Shown here in pieces: positions 10,858 through 22,850 of a DNA stretch of 64,000 bases. The stretch is from Hybos culiciformis (Eukaryota; Arthropoda; Insecta; Diptera; Hybotidae). How positions within the stretch are numbered: position 1 is the stretch's first letter; every line of letters begins with the position of its first letter. Below the pieces are notes generated by a model that saw only the letters and a program-made list of their open reading frames with translations, did no database searches and was not told where the DNA came from. A program made the translations under genes and the position numbers. Location: positions 84,331,712 to 84,395,711 of the forward strand of contig OZ023273.1 of NCBI GenBank assembly GCA_964007475.1, given 5' to 3'.

Positions 10858-13738
10858 TGCATGTGTATTGACGCATATAATACTCCATTTAGTGATCTAA
10901 ATTCTATAGCACTAAATACAACATAACGATCCCCAACGCATTAAATATATTTATATATAAACTAGTCGAAATACCATTGTAAATTCCATTCGACCTGCTA
11001 AAACTATACTGTTTTATAAATTTTTTGCAAACTTAGAATTAAAGTAACTAAATTTTTTAATCTTCTAACAAACAAATAATTTAAATGTTTGCTTACAGCT
11101 TACAAATTCGAATCCACCTCTTTTACATAATAAATTCGCATCCAAAAAAATTATATTTATCCATATCAATCCATACTACAAGTACATTTTTTATACAAAA
11201 ATTTATTTATTAAATTTTGCTATAAATTATATAACTTTATTTAAATTCCAAACTTTATAAAAACAAGAAGAGAAGGAGAAAAAAAATAATAAACTTTACG
11301 TTTTTTCATATGTTTATTTATTTACATATAAATTACGGCCTTATAATTTGCAATTTTTAAAAGAAAATTTTTAATAATAATTGTTTAGTAACTAAAATAC
11401 TTTCTGTGCGTTAAAAACATTTTTATTTTTATTTATATTTCTTTGTTTTTGTTATTAAAAAATATATGTTACAGTCGTAATAATAAATAAAAAAAACAAT
11501 AACATAAAATAAAGAATTTTACGCAAATAAATTTTAAAAGCTATATATTATTTACTATTTAATAGTTTGTTATTTAAACTTTAGATAATAAAAAAAATTT
11601 TCAAAAATTGAAAAATATTTATTTATTCGAATTGAATATAGTACGGAAGCAAAATTATAATAACGTTATATAAGAATTATGTAAGTTTTTACATAGTTTT
11701 TTAATATACATTTTTGGAGGTTTTGTACACGTTCTTTTATAAAGGACAATTGATAGAATGAAAGTAAACAAAACTAGAATGTGAAAAACAAATTTTAACA
11801 ATTTTTTGGTTTTGGAAAATTTTATCTTTTGACTAATTTTACATTATTTTCTTAGAGACCCAAAATTATAATTATACCATTAAATTGAAAATTTCAAAAA
11901 ACTATAATTTTTGTTTTGCCACGGTTTGACATTTTAAAAGAACTTAAAATAACTAGAACAGAAATCAGAATTTAAAAGTTACCGTTTTTTTCACACTAAC
12001 AGGTTATTGGAGTTAGTGAAAACTTAAAACTAGGTTTTATTTCAATTAAGACACTTATTTTAAATAAATTATTTTCAATTTTTTTTAATTTACATATTTA
12101 ATTCTAAAATATGTTTTTTTTTCTTCGGTTTTTAAAAAATAAAATAAAAGTAAAATTTAGTTTTTTTTTTGTACGATTTTCAAATTCATTTAAAATGTTC
12201 CACTACCCGATTTTTGAACTAAAGCTACAGTTTATTCAATATCAAGAAAAGTGCGCGTATTATACAATCGAGCGATTTGTTAATTTTATTTTGCTAGCGC
12301 ACAAGCATTTTGACTGATAATTTTGAATTTCTGTGACCCTTTTTGACTTTTTGATTCACATTTTAATCGGTTACTTTTATTTTGTGTACATACACGATAA
12401 AGCAGTTCTATTTACTTTAAGTTCTTTTGACATTTTTAAGTCAACAAAGTAGTACTTCTTTAAAAAGTTAAGCATTAAATTTTTAAATTAAGCTTTGTAT
12501 TTAAAATTTTTCATTTATGTTTCTTCGAATCGAACTATATACGTGCAAAAAATTTGAAAACATTATTAATAACTTTGGTGATGTGTTCGAAAAAAAAAAA
12601 CTTATAATTTTGTTGCATTACCCAAAAAGCAGATAAAGCACATGTCTTATAACAATCCAAATTGTCTTATTTGCATTTTGAGCCAAAACAAATAATTTAC
12701 CACTTTAAAATTTTATATGAAAGAAACTAGTTTGAAGAAAGTCTTTCCGGTGTAAGTGTAAGACACGTTTCAACCTGAAATCGAGACAGCACTTTAAAGA
12801 TTACCATTTTTAACATTTTAACATTTTATTATACGTTCGTCACTCAATCAAGAACCGATCCAGTTTATTATTAAAAAAGATTAAAGGATACAAACAAAAT
12901 AAAATGTATGTAGATATTACACAATCACACATTATTGTACGTTCATTTTATCACACATTATGTTTCTAATTAAAATAGTTTCTAATTTTAATCAAATCTT
13001 CATGCATGAAATTATGAAACCATGTAAGAAATGAATATACCTAATTACTTACTATAAATATAATTTTCTTTACCATATAATATTTACTACATATATTGAT
13101 AAAAATTATATTAATAATAAAATATTATATTTAAATTAGTAAATGTACGTGTATGTATAATGTATGTACATGTACATCAGTACAATTACAAAATTACATA
13201 TATTGTACAACATACATACGTACATTACTTCACATTTATATCAAATTGTCGTACCTAAGTATCTTATTTATATGTTTGTTTATGTTCACGTACAATATGC
13301 AATAAACAATAAAAATTGAAAATAAATAAAAAACAAAATTAAAATGCTGGTGACAATACAAGAAATTGCAATTATTTTTTTTTTGTTTTAACCTTTTTAA
13401 AATAAAACTTAGAAAATTATGAAATCAAATAAATTATAATAAAATATTCAATTTTTATTAACCCTTTGCAGGATATCATAATAATTTGTAACAGCAGTAC
13501 CTACCTATATGTATATGTCGAACTAGCATTACCTAATTGTAATATTATATTTACGAATTGACAATTAACAAAAAAAAAGTAGTATCTTCCTAAGATATTT
13601 TCTTTTTCCACTTAAAAATATACAAAATTAAACTTATTTTTATTTCAGCAAAATCTGCTATTCTATAAGTTTCGAATCAAAAAATCGTTCAATGCGGACT
13701 ACGATATTGTCTGATATGGACAGGTACCAAGGCAACTC
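10858..13738. other. AT-rich stretch with an old repeat (X)
   Basis: No gene seen. At about 11935-12160 is an uninterrupted copy of an old repeat that recurs at 18130-18261 plus 20113-20170, where a second element has been inserted into it. The region near 13140-13280 is rich in gtacat-type simple sequence. Confidence 0.5.
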
Positions 13739-13988
13739 AATTTAGACAGGCTTGGAAAGACAAGAACACAATTAATTTTCATCAAGTTTGTGACGTCCAA
13801 GTCGGTTATCAGCATAACAGCTTAGTGTAACAGCTTATTGTAAATAATAAGAAATTGGACGAAATAAATAATATACTTACCCCTTTCCTTTCTTAAAAAT
13901 TTTTTAATTAAAAAAACAAATTATAATAAATAAATTATTTCATAATAAAGCTATGTCATAGCATAGCCTGTCTAAATCGATCGGCCAC
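13739..13988. repeat. Possible small inverted-repeat element
   Basis: The segment atttagacaggct (about 13740-13753) has its reverse complement agcctgtctaaat at about 13975-13987. The 12-13 bp arms enclose about 240 bp of less AT-rich sequence. No target duplication was found, so a transposon is only a suggestion. Confidence 0.35.
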
Positions 13989-15002
13989 GATGGGTACTTG
14001 ATATGCATTTTTTTATTAGTTCCAGTACCTACATAAAATAAATCAATATGAAATGGGATTTATGTTCAATCTAACTTATTATTATAATCTGCCAATTCAA
14101 TTATTAATAAATAAAAATGTAAATATCATAATATGAACATAAAAATAAATGTGTAAATAATAAGATCACCTATTTCAACCAAGCGCCACATAATTTCACA
14201 TTTATGTCACAGTACAGTGATTTTATAAAATTAAAGACTAAACTAAAATTTCTAGAAATAAATATTCTATTATTACTAGTAAAAAATAATAATTACTTTT
14301 AAGTGTTTATTTTTAAAAGAAGCTAATAAAGTACCTACATTATTTTCGATGTAACGACGTATGATAATGCGTGAATTTTTAAAAATAAATTAACATTGCA
14401 ATTTTGTTTTTTTTTTGTGTAACAGTATGCATGCCTTATGTAATTTAAAAATTTCAGGGAAAGTGAATTCATTTACCTTCCTTGGTGAATGCTTATAATG
14501 TTTTATTAAGTGCAGTGCAATGCATTTATTTATTTTTCCAATATAAATTGTTTTAAAATCCAATTTATTCTCAAGATACTTACCTATATATATCATTTTT
14601 GTACATAATTATTATAAATTTAAAATATAAAAAAAGCTATAAGAAAAGAATTAAAACTTAATTAGAAAATCTCTTGCTTAGTTGCAGATTTGTTAGGCTA
14701 TGATACTTTGTTACTCACTTTATTTGTCAGAAAAAAAACAGGGTTGCAATCATATAACAATTGTCACCGGTCGACAATCGACAATCGACAATTGTCACAA
14801 AATTTAACAATTGTCGACTTTTTGCTTCATGTATTTTTAAAAGCTGGAAAATTCATTTCTCATAATTTTATTAATTTATTAATTTTATTAACTAAAAAAA
14901 TTTTAAATATTTGTCGACCTCGATCATAAAAGCGATCATGTCGACTTTTTTGCTTCACGTAAAAAGATCGCGAATTTTAGTTTATCGTTTTAAAAAAAAA
15001 AA
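13989..15002. other. AT-rich stretch without recognised gene
   Basis: It contains a short simple-sequence patch of gacaatc units (about 14770-14795) and gtcgac-containing pieces, but no gene or clear transposon. Confidence 0.4.
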
Positions 15003-15370
15003 AAATGTGGAGAATTTGGCTAAAGTGCAAATGAGTGTTCAGCTTCGATTTCGCTGAAACTTGGTGGAGAGGCAGTGGCGGTGACCAAACCTCCAAGTCC
15101 AAGAGGATTTTTGCAGAAAACCCTCCGTTTCGGAGATATGGCCCCCAAAGTTTTCATACATACCAATTAAGATTGTTCCGGAAAAAATAGTCTTGGATTT
15201 GACATCCAAGGCACCACCTCACCCCCAAAAATAGGGCAAATGGGAGCAAAAACTAATTTTCTGTATATGAAACATATGAAAGATTTGGTGGGTCATATTT
15301 GGTGGTCATCGCATCTACCTCCTAGCAAAATTTCAGCCAAATCGACGTTCATTTACTATTGATAGACAAT
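15003..15370. repeat. GC-richer interspersed repeat fragment
   Basis: This block is clearly less AT-rich than its surroundings. It includes gctgaaacttgg followed by gagaggcagtgg, which recurs in diverged form at about 39795-39870 inside WDR75 intron 1. It has no long open frame. It is probably a fragment of a larger, unrecognised transposable element. Confidence 0.5.
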
Positions 15371-16070
15371 TCACGATCATTTAAGTTATAGGAAGCAATT
15401 TTTTTTTCTCGACAACTGACTACAAAATTTTAGAAAAGTAGGTACATAATTCTTCTCTTTTCCTCTACAAATTTTACAAATATTGTATAAATCAAGTAAA
15501 CTAGTTATCCTTTCAAGATTTTTATTGAGTTTTACTATCTTTTTATTTCAAAATGACGATGATGATGATAAGATACGTGAAGCATAATTTTTATTGTACA
15601 TAGAAATTGATCGTGTTTGAAATTGTCGATTGTCACAAAGACGACAAAGTTACATAATTCCACCCCAGATTCGTCGACACTTATTACACTTTGAATGTCG
15701 TAAAATTGGTCAAACATTTAGATCAGTGCTCCGCGGATAGACATTAGATGTACCGTGGTTGATTGCACCCAAGAAGATTGTTTTTTGTATTTCGATGACA
15801 ATTCGCTTTGTTTGAAGATTCTTGAATTTGAAGCCACAATTTGAATTTATACAAATTTTTTTTAATAGTTAGTTTTTTTTGCATAAACTTTTTAAAAAAT
15901 TCAGACTTTAAGATTTTTTAAAATTTTTATTTAAATTCTGGCATTTACAATTAACGGGTTTTATATATAACCTTTTTTTTTAAATATCGAGTTTTGAATT
16001 TAACCTAAATTTTGAAAACGAAAATCACCTGCGTTTTATTCAACCTCTTTAAATAGTATTATTTATTATA
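15371..16070. other. Intergenic stretch
   Basis: AT-rich with scattered non-repetitive sequence. No gene recognised. Confidence 0.35.
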
Positions 16071-16909
16071 AAGGGTGTTTTTTTTTGCTTAGATAGAACA
16101 TACGAAAGGGTTAACTGTCAAACGAGCTGTTATACTGCGCTCACTTTTTCACGCTTGAACAACGCTACCAAATTGGGCTCTAGAGCAGTTGGAAACTGGC
16201 CACTTTTTCGAGCACTGCTGGCCGTATGTCACGAATAACACGAACAATGTTGGCCTCCAAGGCGTCAATTGTTGCTGGTTTATCAGCATAAACTAGTGAC
16301 TTCACGTAGCCCCACAGGAAATAATCGAGAGGTGTCAAATCGCACGACCTTGGAGGTCAAAAGCCAGGTCTCGAAATCAACTTGTCGACAAATTTTGATT
16401 TCAATAAGTCAATGGTTGCGGTCGCCGTATGGCACGTAGCGCCATCCTGTTAAAACCACATCTCGTCCGGATCAATGTCATCCATATTTTCAAACAAAAA
16501 ATCATTGATCTCCATTGACCGTAACACAGGATCCGGCCTCATTTTTGAAGAAATAAGGTCCGATGATGCCACCAGCGTGTAAACCGCACCACACGGTGAT
16601 TTTTCTGGATGTAATGGAGTCTGTCGGGTCTCTTGTGGATTGGTCTCACTCCATAGTCCATATGCGGACATTTTGGTTATTAGCAAACCCGTATAGCCAA
16701 AAATGATCCTCATCGCTGAACACAATTTTGCGATAAAACAATGGGTCAGTTTCCAACTGCTCTAGAGCCCGTTGTTCAAGCGTGAGTCTATTCATGATGA
16801 TTTGCCAGAGTATACTGATCAAAAATGTCAAAAAGTGAGCGCAGTATAACAGCTCGTTTGACAGTTAACCCTTTCGTAAGTTCTATCTAAGCAAAAAAAA
16901 AACACCCTT
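16071..16909 (-). mobile_element. Mariner-family element, internally deleted, 80-bp inverted ends
   Basis: An 839-bp element flanked by the TA target duplication (16069-16070 and 16910-16911). The terminal inverted repeats (16071-16149 and 16830-16909) start AAGGGTGTTTTTTT and differ by one substitution and one base in a T run, so the copy is young. Inside is a broken transposase on the minus strand. The left subterminal region (about 16147-16200) contains an inverted copy of a transposase segment found at about 16747-16786 (gctctagagcagttggaaac), which extends the palindromic symmetry and points to a rearrangement during gap repair. Confidence 0.93.
16160..16831 (-). pseudogene. Mariner transposase remnant
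   Basis: Only about the C-terminal half of the transposase survives; the N-terminal DNA-binding region is missing. Motifs in order: IVFSDEDHFWL (first catalytic aspartate region), NPQETRQTPLHPEK, DMWF-like DPDEMWF, QDGATCHTA (second aspartate) and LDYFLWGYVKSLVYADKP (third aspartate). A stop replaces a codon just before QDGATCH (about 16450), another lies before PPRSCDLTPLD, and a frame change joins the two upstream frames. It cannot make active enzyme, so any movement would need transposase supplied by another copy. Confidence 0.9.
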
Positions 16910-16911
16910 TA

Positions 16912-18129
16912 GATCTAACACAGAAGTTAAGTTTAACATTATTAAATTTATGTACCGAAAACATATTTATCGGGTCTTGCATTTGAACGAGACTCTAATT
17001 AATATAGCAGATTTTTTTAATCTGTTCAAATATTTTAATTTTTTTGATCAATTTATATTCGATTTTTTGTTGATTTCATTTAATGTTAACAAGTTATTAT
17101 TATTACATATATTATTATTATTTGTTATGTATCCTTCAATTTACAATTTTCTACATTATGTCATTTTAACAACGTTTATCTTCCATTTTAAATACAATCA
17201 GCTAATATAAGTTAGCTAGTATAAGTTAGTTTTAAAATTCTATCTTTCCCTCGTGTAGAGAAGACAAGTTTAAAAAATATGTTCCACTGTAATAATTTGA
17301 TTATACTTATTACAATAACAGATGGGTGGTTGGGTGTTTTGTTAGTTGAAAAGATAGCTGGAGTGAGTTTTGAGTGACCAATTCCTAGTCTAGTTCAGTC
17401 CCGTGCAAAGTGCGGTCCGTTTAGTCGTGCGGCTCATTTAGTACACACTCACAAGAAATTAGGAACTTAAAAATTGGAATTGACGAAGATTCACCAAATT
17501 TCTTGGCAAAAAAAGAGATACCTATGTATTTTTACCTCTCCATTCAACTTAATATTGAAAATATAACCAAATGAATTAAAAATATACAAATGGAAATATG
17601 AAAAAAGTTATGTTATAGAATTTTGTAAAAATTTCGTGAATTGAGATAAATTTGCGATGTTCAGAAAACATGCAAGCAAAATTCTATCTTTATTTTCATC
17701 AACATTTTGTTGCCGAACAATTGTTTCTTTGAGCATGTTTGACAAAACCAAAACATAGAAGCAGTTTAACAGATATTGATTTCAAAAACTCTGCGATTAA
17801 CTGTTACAAATATATTATTAAATATTACAGATATAATAAATATATTACTAAATATTACAGATATAAAACACCAATTACACAAATGAATAAAACTAACTAT
17901 TTTGTATTGAAAATAAATATCTGGCAGGAGTATATGGGTCTGTGATAAGAATGGCAGAAAGTTATATTAGAACTTAATAAAATTACTTAAAACAATAGAC
18001 AAAATTTAAACTATAAATATTTGAAACATTGACTTTTTTTGAAAACATAATTACAAGTTTCAGTTAATTGTTGTGCGCCTACCTATTTTATGTTATATTG
18101 CTTTAATATGATATCAAAAACATTAAACA
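16912..18129. other. Intergenic stretch
   Basis: AT-rich. A short less AT-rich patch near 17380-17460 has no recognised meaning. No gene was found. Confidence 0.35.
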
Positions 18130-18261
18130 TCTGAAAAGAACAGAAATCAGAATTTAATTGTGACCACTAACACATGTTTTTTTTTATTTCACTTAAATAA
18201 AACATGATTTTATTTCAATTAAGCCACTTATTTTAGATAAATTAAATTATTTTCAATTTTT

Positions 18262-20112
18262 GAAGTTTAACTTCTTTAGCGAGGTATTGTTAAAAATTTT
18301 TGTACAAAATAGAGGAAAAAATAAGACAGAACATAGTATGTGCTGCGTCACGATAAATAAAAGCCACAACGCTGCAAAAGAGGAGTAATAACCAGAGAAT
18401 GTAGTATGTTAAAAAGTAAAAACAAATATAAAAGCAGGGAAATATAATACGTTGTAGCATGTAGAATGTATTTACGAAAATAAAATAGCGATACTACACA
18501 CACATAACAAAATACTAACGATGGTGGAAAGCAAAAAACAAAAATAAAACCATATAGATAGAATTAAAAAATTGTACAATAACAGAATTAAAGATCAACT
18601 GATTTTGTTCTTAATATTTATTTAGTTTATTTCCTTTTCGAATTAGTGAAATTCTATCATATGAAACAGAAACGCTGTTTGTCTGTTTGTCTATTCCGAA
18701 TAGGTACCTAAACCGCTCAGCCGATCGTTTTCAAACTTACACTATTTCTTTGTTTCAGATCGAGGGTCGTTATAGGCTATTTTCAAATTTGATTGGCCTC
18801 CTACCTGGCGACCTCCCCTTAGGGCCCACTTCAAAAGTTCGTCCGATTTCATTCAAATTTGGTATGTAAAGAGAGGAACTGATCACACCCAAATTTCGTA
18901 ACAAAAAATTTATTTCCGATTTCATTCAAATTTGGTACGTAAAAAGAGGAAATGATTACACACAAATTTCGTAACAAAGAATTTCATTCAAATTTAGTAA
19001 ATAAAAAGAGGAAACGATTAAACACGTAAATTTCGTAACAAAAAATTGATTGATCCTACCCAGCGACCACCACGGGGGGCGGACTAGGGAATGCATTTTT
19101 TTAATAAAAATTTAATTACGGATTTTTGGAATTGTCTTGAAATGAAATCCGGATTTCGGTTTATTCCGGAATTTCATATAAAAATTAAAATATATTAAAA
19201 AATTAAATTAAATTATTCTTTAACATAAATATTAGTTTATTTAATTCAAAACATTATAACAAATTAAATTATGAAATATTTTTTATTAAAAAATTTTATA
19301 CTTTTCAATAAACCGAAAGTGAATAAACTGAATGGAAAAATAAAAATTTGAAACACAAAGTATCCAATGTTTTAACATTGAGTTTTAATCGAATTTTTAT
19401 TGAAAATGTTCCTGCAGCATTGTTAATAAGTTATATTAGAGATTTTCCAAAAGTGTTCCTCGGGGGGCCCCCCTTGATCCAAAAATTTAATTTCACTTCG
19501 AATTCCAAATAAATCACTGAACTCCAACTTATTTTGTTAATGTTGATTAATGTGAAAAAAAGTTTTACGTATTTGCAGACTTGCGATAGCTACTTAGATT
19601 TCAATTTTTGTGAATTTTAATGCTTTATGCCTAAATAATAAAAAAAAAATAAACAATTGATCAAAATTCCCGCCACTAAAAGTTCCACCAAATTCGAAAA
19701 ATTCGGAATTTAGCATTTTGAATTCCGAATTTTTTGAAATTCGAAAACAGGCGCATTTCCTGATTTCCGGGATCCAAAAAACCGGTTTTGCATTACCTAG
19801 GGCGGACTTCTAAAGTTCGTGTGATTTTATTCAAATTTGGTAAATAAAAAGAGGAAACGATTAAACACATAAATTTTGTTACAAAATATTGATTGATCCT
19901 ACCCAGCGACTTCTAAAGTTCGTCCGATTTCATTCAAATTTGGTACGTAAAAAAGAATAAATGATTACACACAAATTTCGTAAGAAAAAATTTAGCCCCC
20001 TCTTCCACTTACAAAAGTAAATCAGTCAGAGTCCGTAGCCAAATAAATATTTGCAAGTAAATAAAGAAGTTAAACTTCTTTCGTGAGCTTATGAGGATGA
20101 GGCTCACACATA
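18262..20112 (+). mobile_element. Unclassified 1.85-kb repeat, copy A
   Basis: Copy A begins gaagtttaacttctttagcg and ends with ggctcacacata. Both ends carry the palindromic block gaagtttaacttc, and the right end can form a hairpin gtgagc...gctcac. Its ends are well defined because it interrupts old repeat X, whose uninterrupted copy is at 11935-12160. Inside are several tandem units of about 65 bp built on ttcattcaaatttggta with taaaaagaggaaa. No transposase or open frame is present. It has no clear terminal inverted repeat or target duplication, so the class is open. Confidence 0.8.
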
Positions 20113-20176
20113 TTTTTTTTTAATTTATTTAATTCTAAAATATGTTTTTTTTCCTTCGGTTTTTAAAAAATAAAAA

Positions 20177-20435
20177 AATAAGTTAAAAACGAGTTTTCCA
20201 AAAACTGAGGCCCGGCCGTATAAAAAAGTAGAAAATAACTGTTTCTTCACACACAGAGGTGGACTCAGATTTTTTGATTGGGACGTAAGTGATTTGATTC
20301 ATGAAGAGAAAGAATATTCAAGAGAAATGTCCCAATCAAAAAATCTGAGTCCACCTCTGTGTGTGAAGAAAAGTTATTTTCTACTTTTTCATGCGGCCTG
20401 GCCTCAGTTTTTGGAAAACTCGTTTTTAACTTATT
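20177..20435. repeat. Long hairpin H1, arms of about 107 bp
   Basis: The left arm (20177-20284) and right arm (20329-20435) are near-perfect reverse complements with a loop of about 44 bp. The arms include ccacctctgtgtgtgaag on the right. A few mismatches lie near the middle of the arms. It forms the head of a larger unit (to about 21110) that recurs at 23948-24910. Confidence 0.92.
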
Positions 20436-21110
20436 TTTATTTTCTGCCTTTTTCACGTTAACTAAATTGTTATTATGTGCTGCATGGATGTTTGAAAACA
20501 ATTTTATGACTAATCATATCGATGAAAATTTTTACGAGGATTTTCCCGCTTTTCCGGATTTTCCATCGAGTTTTCCACAAAAGCAACATTATGTAACTTA
20601 TTTCGCTCTACAACTTTGTCCCAGGTTGCAAAAGGCTCAAACGCTTCCTTGGTCGGAAAAACTCCGGAAAAGCGTTTTACATGAATTTTCTTCGATTTTT
20701 TCTGCATGTTTTCACCATTGTCGGAGAGAAAGTAATGATGCCAGTTGATAGGGAATTTGATCCTACATAATTTAGAAAAATTTTTTACCGGAAAATTTTC
20801 CGGAAAAGTCGGAAAATTCCGGAAAATTTTTTCGGAAAAATCAGAAAACTTTGCATTTTTCCTAAAACGGATTTATCACTACTCAAATTTGTACCAAATT
20901 TTCAAATGATTTTTCCCGATTTTCCGGGTTTTCCATGGAAATTTCCGCTTCAAATTTTGATAGCTTCAATTGTCACGCGACATGAACTTGTGTGCCAAAT
21001 TTCAGCTCGCTGTGATGACGAAAAGTGGGTCTACGAGAGTGGCGAAAATAGTAAAGAAATATACAGACAAATTACTTTCCAAATTAATAATAATTGTGTC
21101 CTCAATAAGG
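20436..21110 (+). repeat. Body of duplicated unit U1
   Basis: About 670 bp following hairpin H1, matched with roughly 85-90 percent similarity by eye to 24210-24900. It contains repeated ccggaaaa blocks and ends near aaatatacagacaaattact. Open frames here (for example 20359-20748) run through the repeat in both copies but are not conserved as proteins, so I do not call a gene. Confidence 0.8.
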
Positions 21111-21301
21111 TAAAATTCCCATTTTTTTTTTAAACCGATTTCAAATGTTCCTTTCATGAGCCTGTAAACCCAGCATTATACAAATTAGTGGTGCTGGCTC
21201 CGAGAGTATTATTGCTATCAATTCTATTGTACAAATATAGGAGTTAAAACATGGTATTTTAAAAACAACGAACAAAACTTATTTTGCAATTTATTTTCCA
21301 G

Positions 21302-22371
21302 GTGTTCGAGGCTCATAATTACATTATTTTTGTGTTCAACTATTTTTAAAATTGTACGCTCACAAAGATTAGAACATATTGCTGTTATAGAAAATGATGC
21401 ATTCGAGCAGCAAACACTGCCGAGTTATTTTAGAAATCCATTTTATAAGACACCTCGTGTTCGGGAAGTATTAGTAAGTTTGACTTGGAACAAATCTTAT
21501 GACAAATCTTATTAATCTTTATTTTATTTCAGGCAAAGTCCAGCTGGTTTGGAGAAGGAGAAATGCCAGTAAGTTTTGTTTTGAAATTAAAAAAATATAT
21601 ATTTTTCAACCTTTTAAGACCTTCTAAAATTTAATTTTCAAACCATTGAAAATTTTTAATTTAAAAAAAAATTTCTTTGAAGTTCACTAACATTAATATT
21701 TGATAATAATAACAAAAACCTTCATATTATGCATTTCTACTTTCATTCGAATGAAAATAACGGTATCTTCACAAGATTTTTAAGAGTGGTCTTGGAGTTG
21801 TTATGAGTTACGGTCCAAAGTAAAAATCTTATGAATAATCTTATTTTCGAACTATTTTATAATGAAATTCACGAATCACAAGTATTCATTACTAGTTTCA
21901 CTCGATTGTAAAGTAGAATAAGGTTTTTGTAAGATGTTTACGTGATGGTGATGGTAACTATAGTAACCTGATTTCTAAATATTTAACGGATAAATGTAAT
22001 TTTGCAAAATTAAAATTGTCCACGATTTAATTTTTAACGCGGACAAATTTCATTTTGTATTTTTTTTGTCCGCGAAACAGAAAAAATTCGCGGACAAATG
22101 TACCGCGGATACTATAATCTCTAATGCTATATTTAACCAAATGGGTTAAGTTATTAGTGCTCTTGGTTTTAATTACATTAGTTTTTTTTTCTTCCGAATG
22201 AACGGGATTTTGCTTATTCTTATTTCTTCATACTTTGCTTTTTTTTTCGCGTAACAATTTCATTATTATTTTCAGGTTTTTGATCGAGATGCAGAAAAAA
22301 TTCCACGAAGTGAGATATATTCAGTTCTATATCATGCAGGTTTAATTCAAAGAAAAAATTTTAATATTTGA
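21302..22371 (+). CDS. 3' exons of an unidentified, probably membrane, protein
   Basis: Three exons join in frame with good splice signals: 21302-21473 (enters in phase 2, donor GTAAGT), 21533-21568 (12 codons) and 22276-22371 (ends TGA). The encoded C-terminal part begins with a hydrophobic stretch (LITLFLCSTIFKIV), then a charged tail including LEHIAVIENDAFEQQTLPS, VREVL, SSWFGEGEMP and FDRDAEKIPRSEIYSVLYHA. A further upstream exon is possible at about 21150-21228, encoding PALYKLVVLAPRVLLLSIL, a second hydrophobic segment, with a donor GTACAA in matching phase. I do not recognise the family. A poly(A) signal AATAAA is at 22400-22405. The gene is convergent with WDR75, 170 bp away. Earlier exons were not found; repeat unit U1 lies just upstream. 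Confidence 0.65.
22039..22105. repeat. Single relative of the palindromic array unit
   Basis: Inside the last intron of the gene above, gcggacaaatttcatttt followed by tttttgtccgc and a second gcggacaaatg resemble the 38-bp palindromes at 42812-43143. This shows the motif is dispersed. Confidence 0.65.
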
Positions 22372-22541
22372 ATAGATTTAGAAACTTATTTTTATAAATA
22401 ATAAAATAATTAAATTTTCAACAAATTGTATGAAGTATTTTTATTAAAAAAAGAAACAAACTAATTAATAAAAAATGTAATACAGATTTATACAAAGATT
22501 AATAAATTTACATACATTTTATGTGCTCGGTAAAAAAAAAA

Positions 22542-22850
22542 TTAAAATTCTATTTTGATTCGCTCTTTTGCATGTTTTTTCGAAATTGCTTTTAAATTAA
22601 ACTCATCTAATCTGTTACGATTTATCTCTTTTGATTGATTTTCAATTAGTTTCCGCAATTTAACTTTTAACTTAAATTCTTCATTAGTATCTTCTTCCAT
22701 TTCCATATCAGAATCTTCAACTTTGACTGCTTCATTATTTTCATTATTTTCGATTGGTTTGGTACCATCTTCAGTTATAACCAGCGATTTAATAAAGCTA
22801 TTGGACAGTAAACTCATTGGAGCCATAGCATGTGTTGACATATCAATAAC
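22542..22850 (-). CDS. WDR75: WDR75 last exon, 11 kb from the rest
   Basis: The acceptor tttcatttag precedes 22850, and the exon starts in phase 0, as needed after exon 9 (donor GTAAGT at 34228). The segment STHAMAPMSLLSNSFIKSL matches the conserved WDR75 C-terminal block (leucine-rich, TPAH-like), followed by an acidic stretch (VEDSDMEMEEDTNEE) and a lysine-rich end. Without this exon the protein would stop just after exon 9. A poly(A) signal for the minus strand (TTTATT on plus) is at 22440-22445. Confidence 0.88.
   Translation of the reverse strand, partial: VIDMSTHAMAPMSLLSNSFIKSLVITEDGTKPIENNENNEAVKVEDSDMEMEEDTNEEFKLKVKLRKLIENQSKEINRNRLDEFNLKAISKKHAKERIKIEF

Noticed and set aside
18262..20112. 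Helitron for the unclassified repeat
   Set aside because: There is a terminal hairpin, but no 5' TC, no CTRR end and no A/T insertion rule that holds for all copies.
20359..20748. 129-residue open frame as a gene
   Set aside because: It runs through the hairpin arm and the repeat body. The second copy of the same unit does not keep the frame.
22542..22841. Independent small acidic protein
   Set aside because: An acceptor with the right phase and similarity to the WDR75 C-terminus make it the last exon of that gene.
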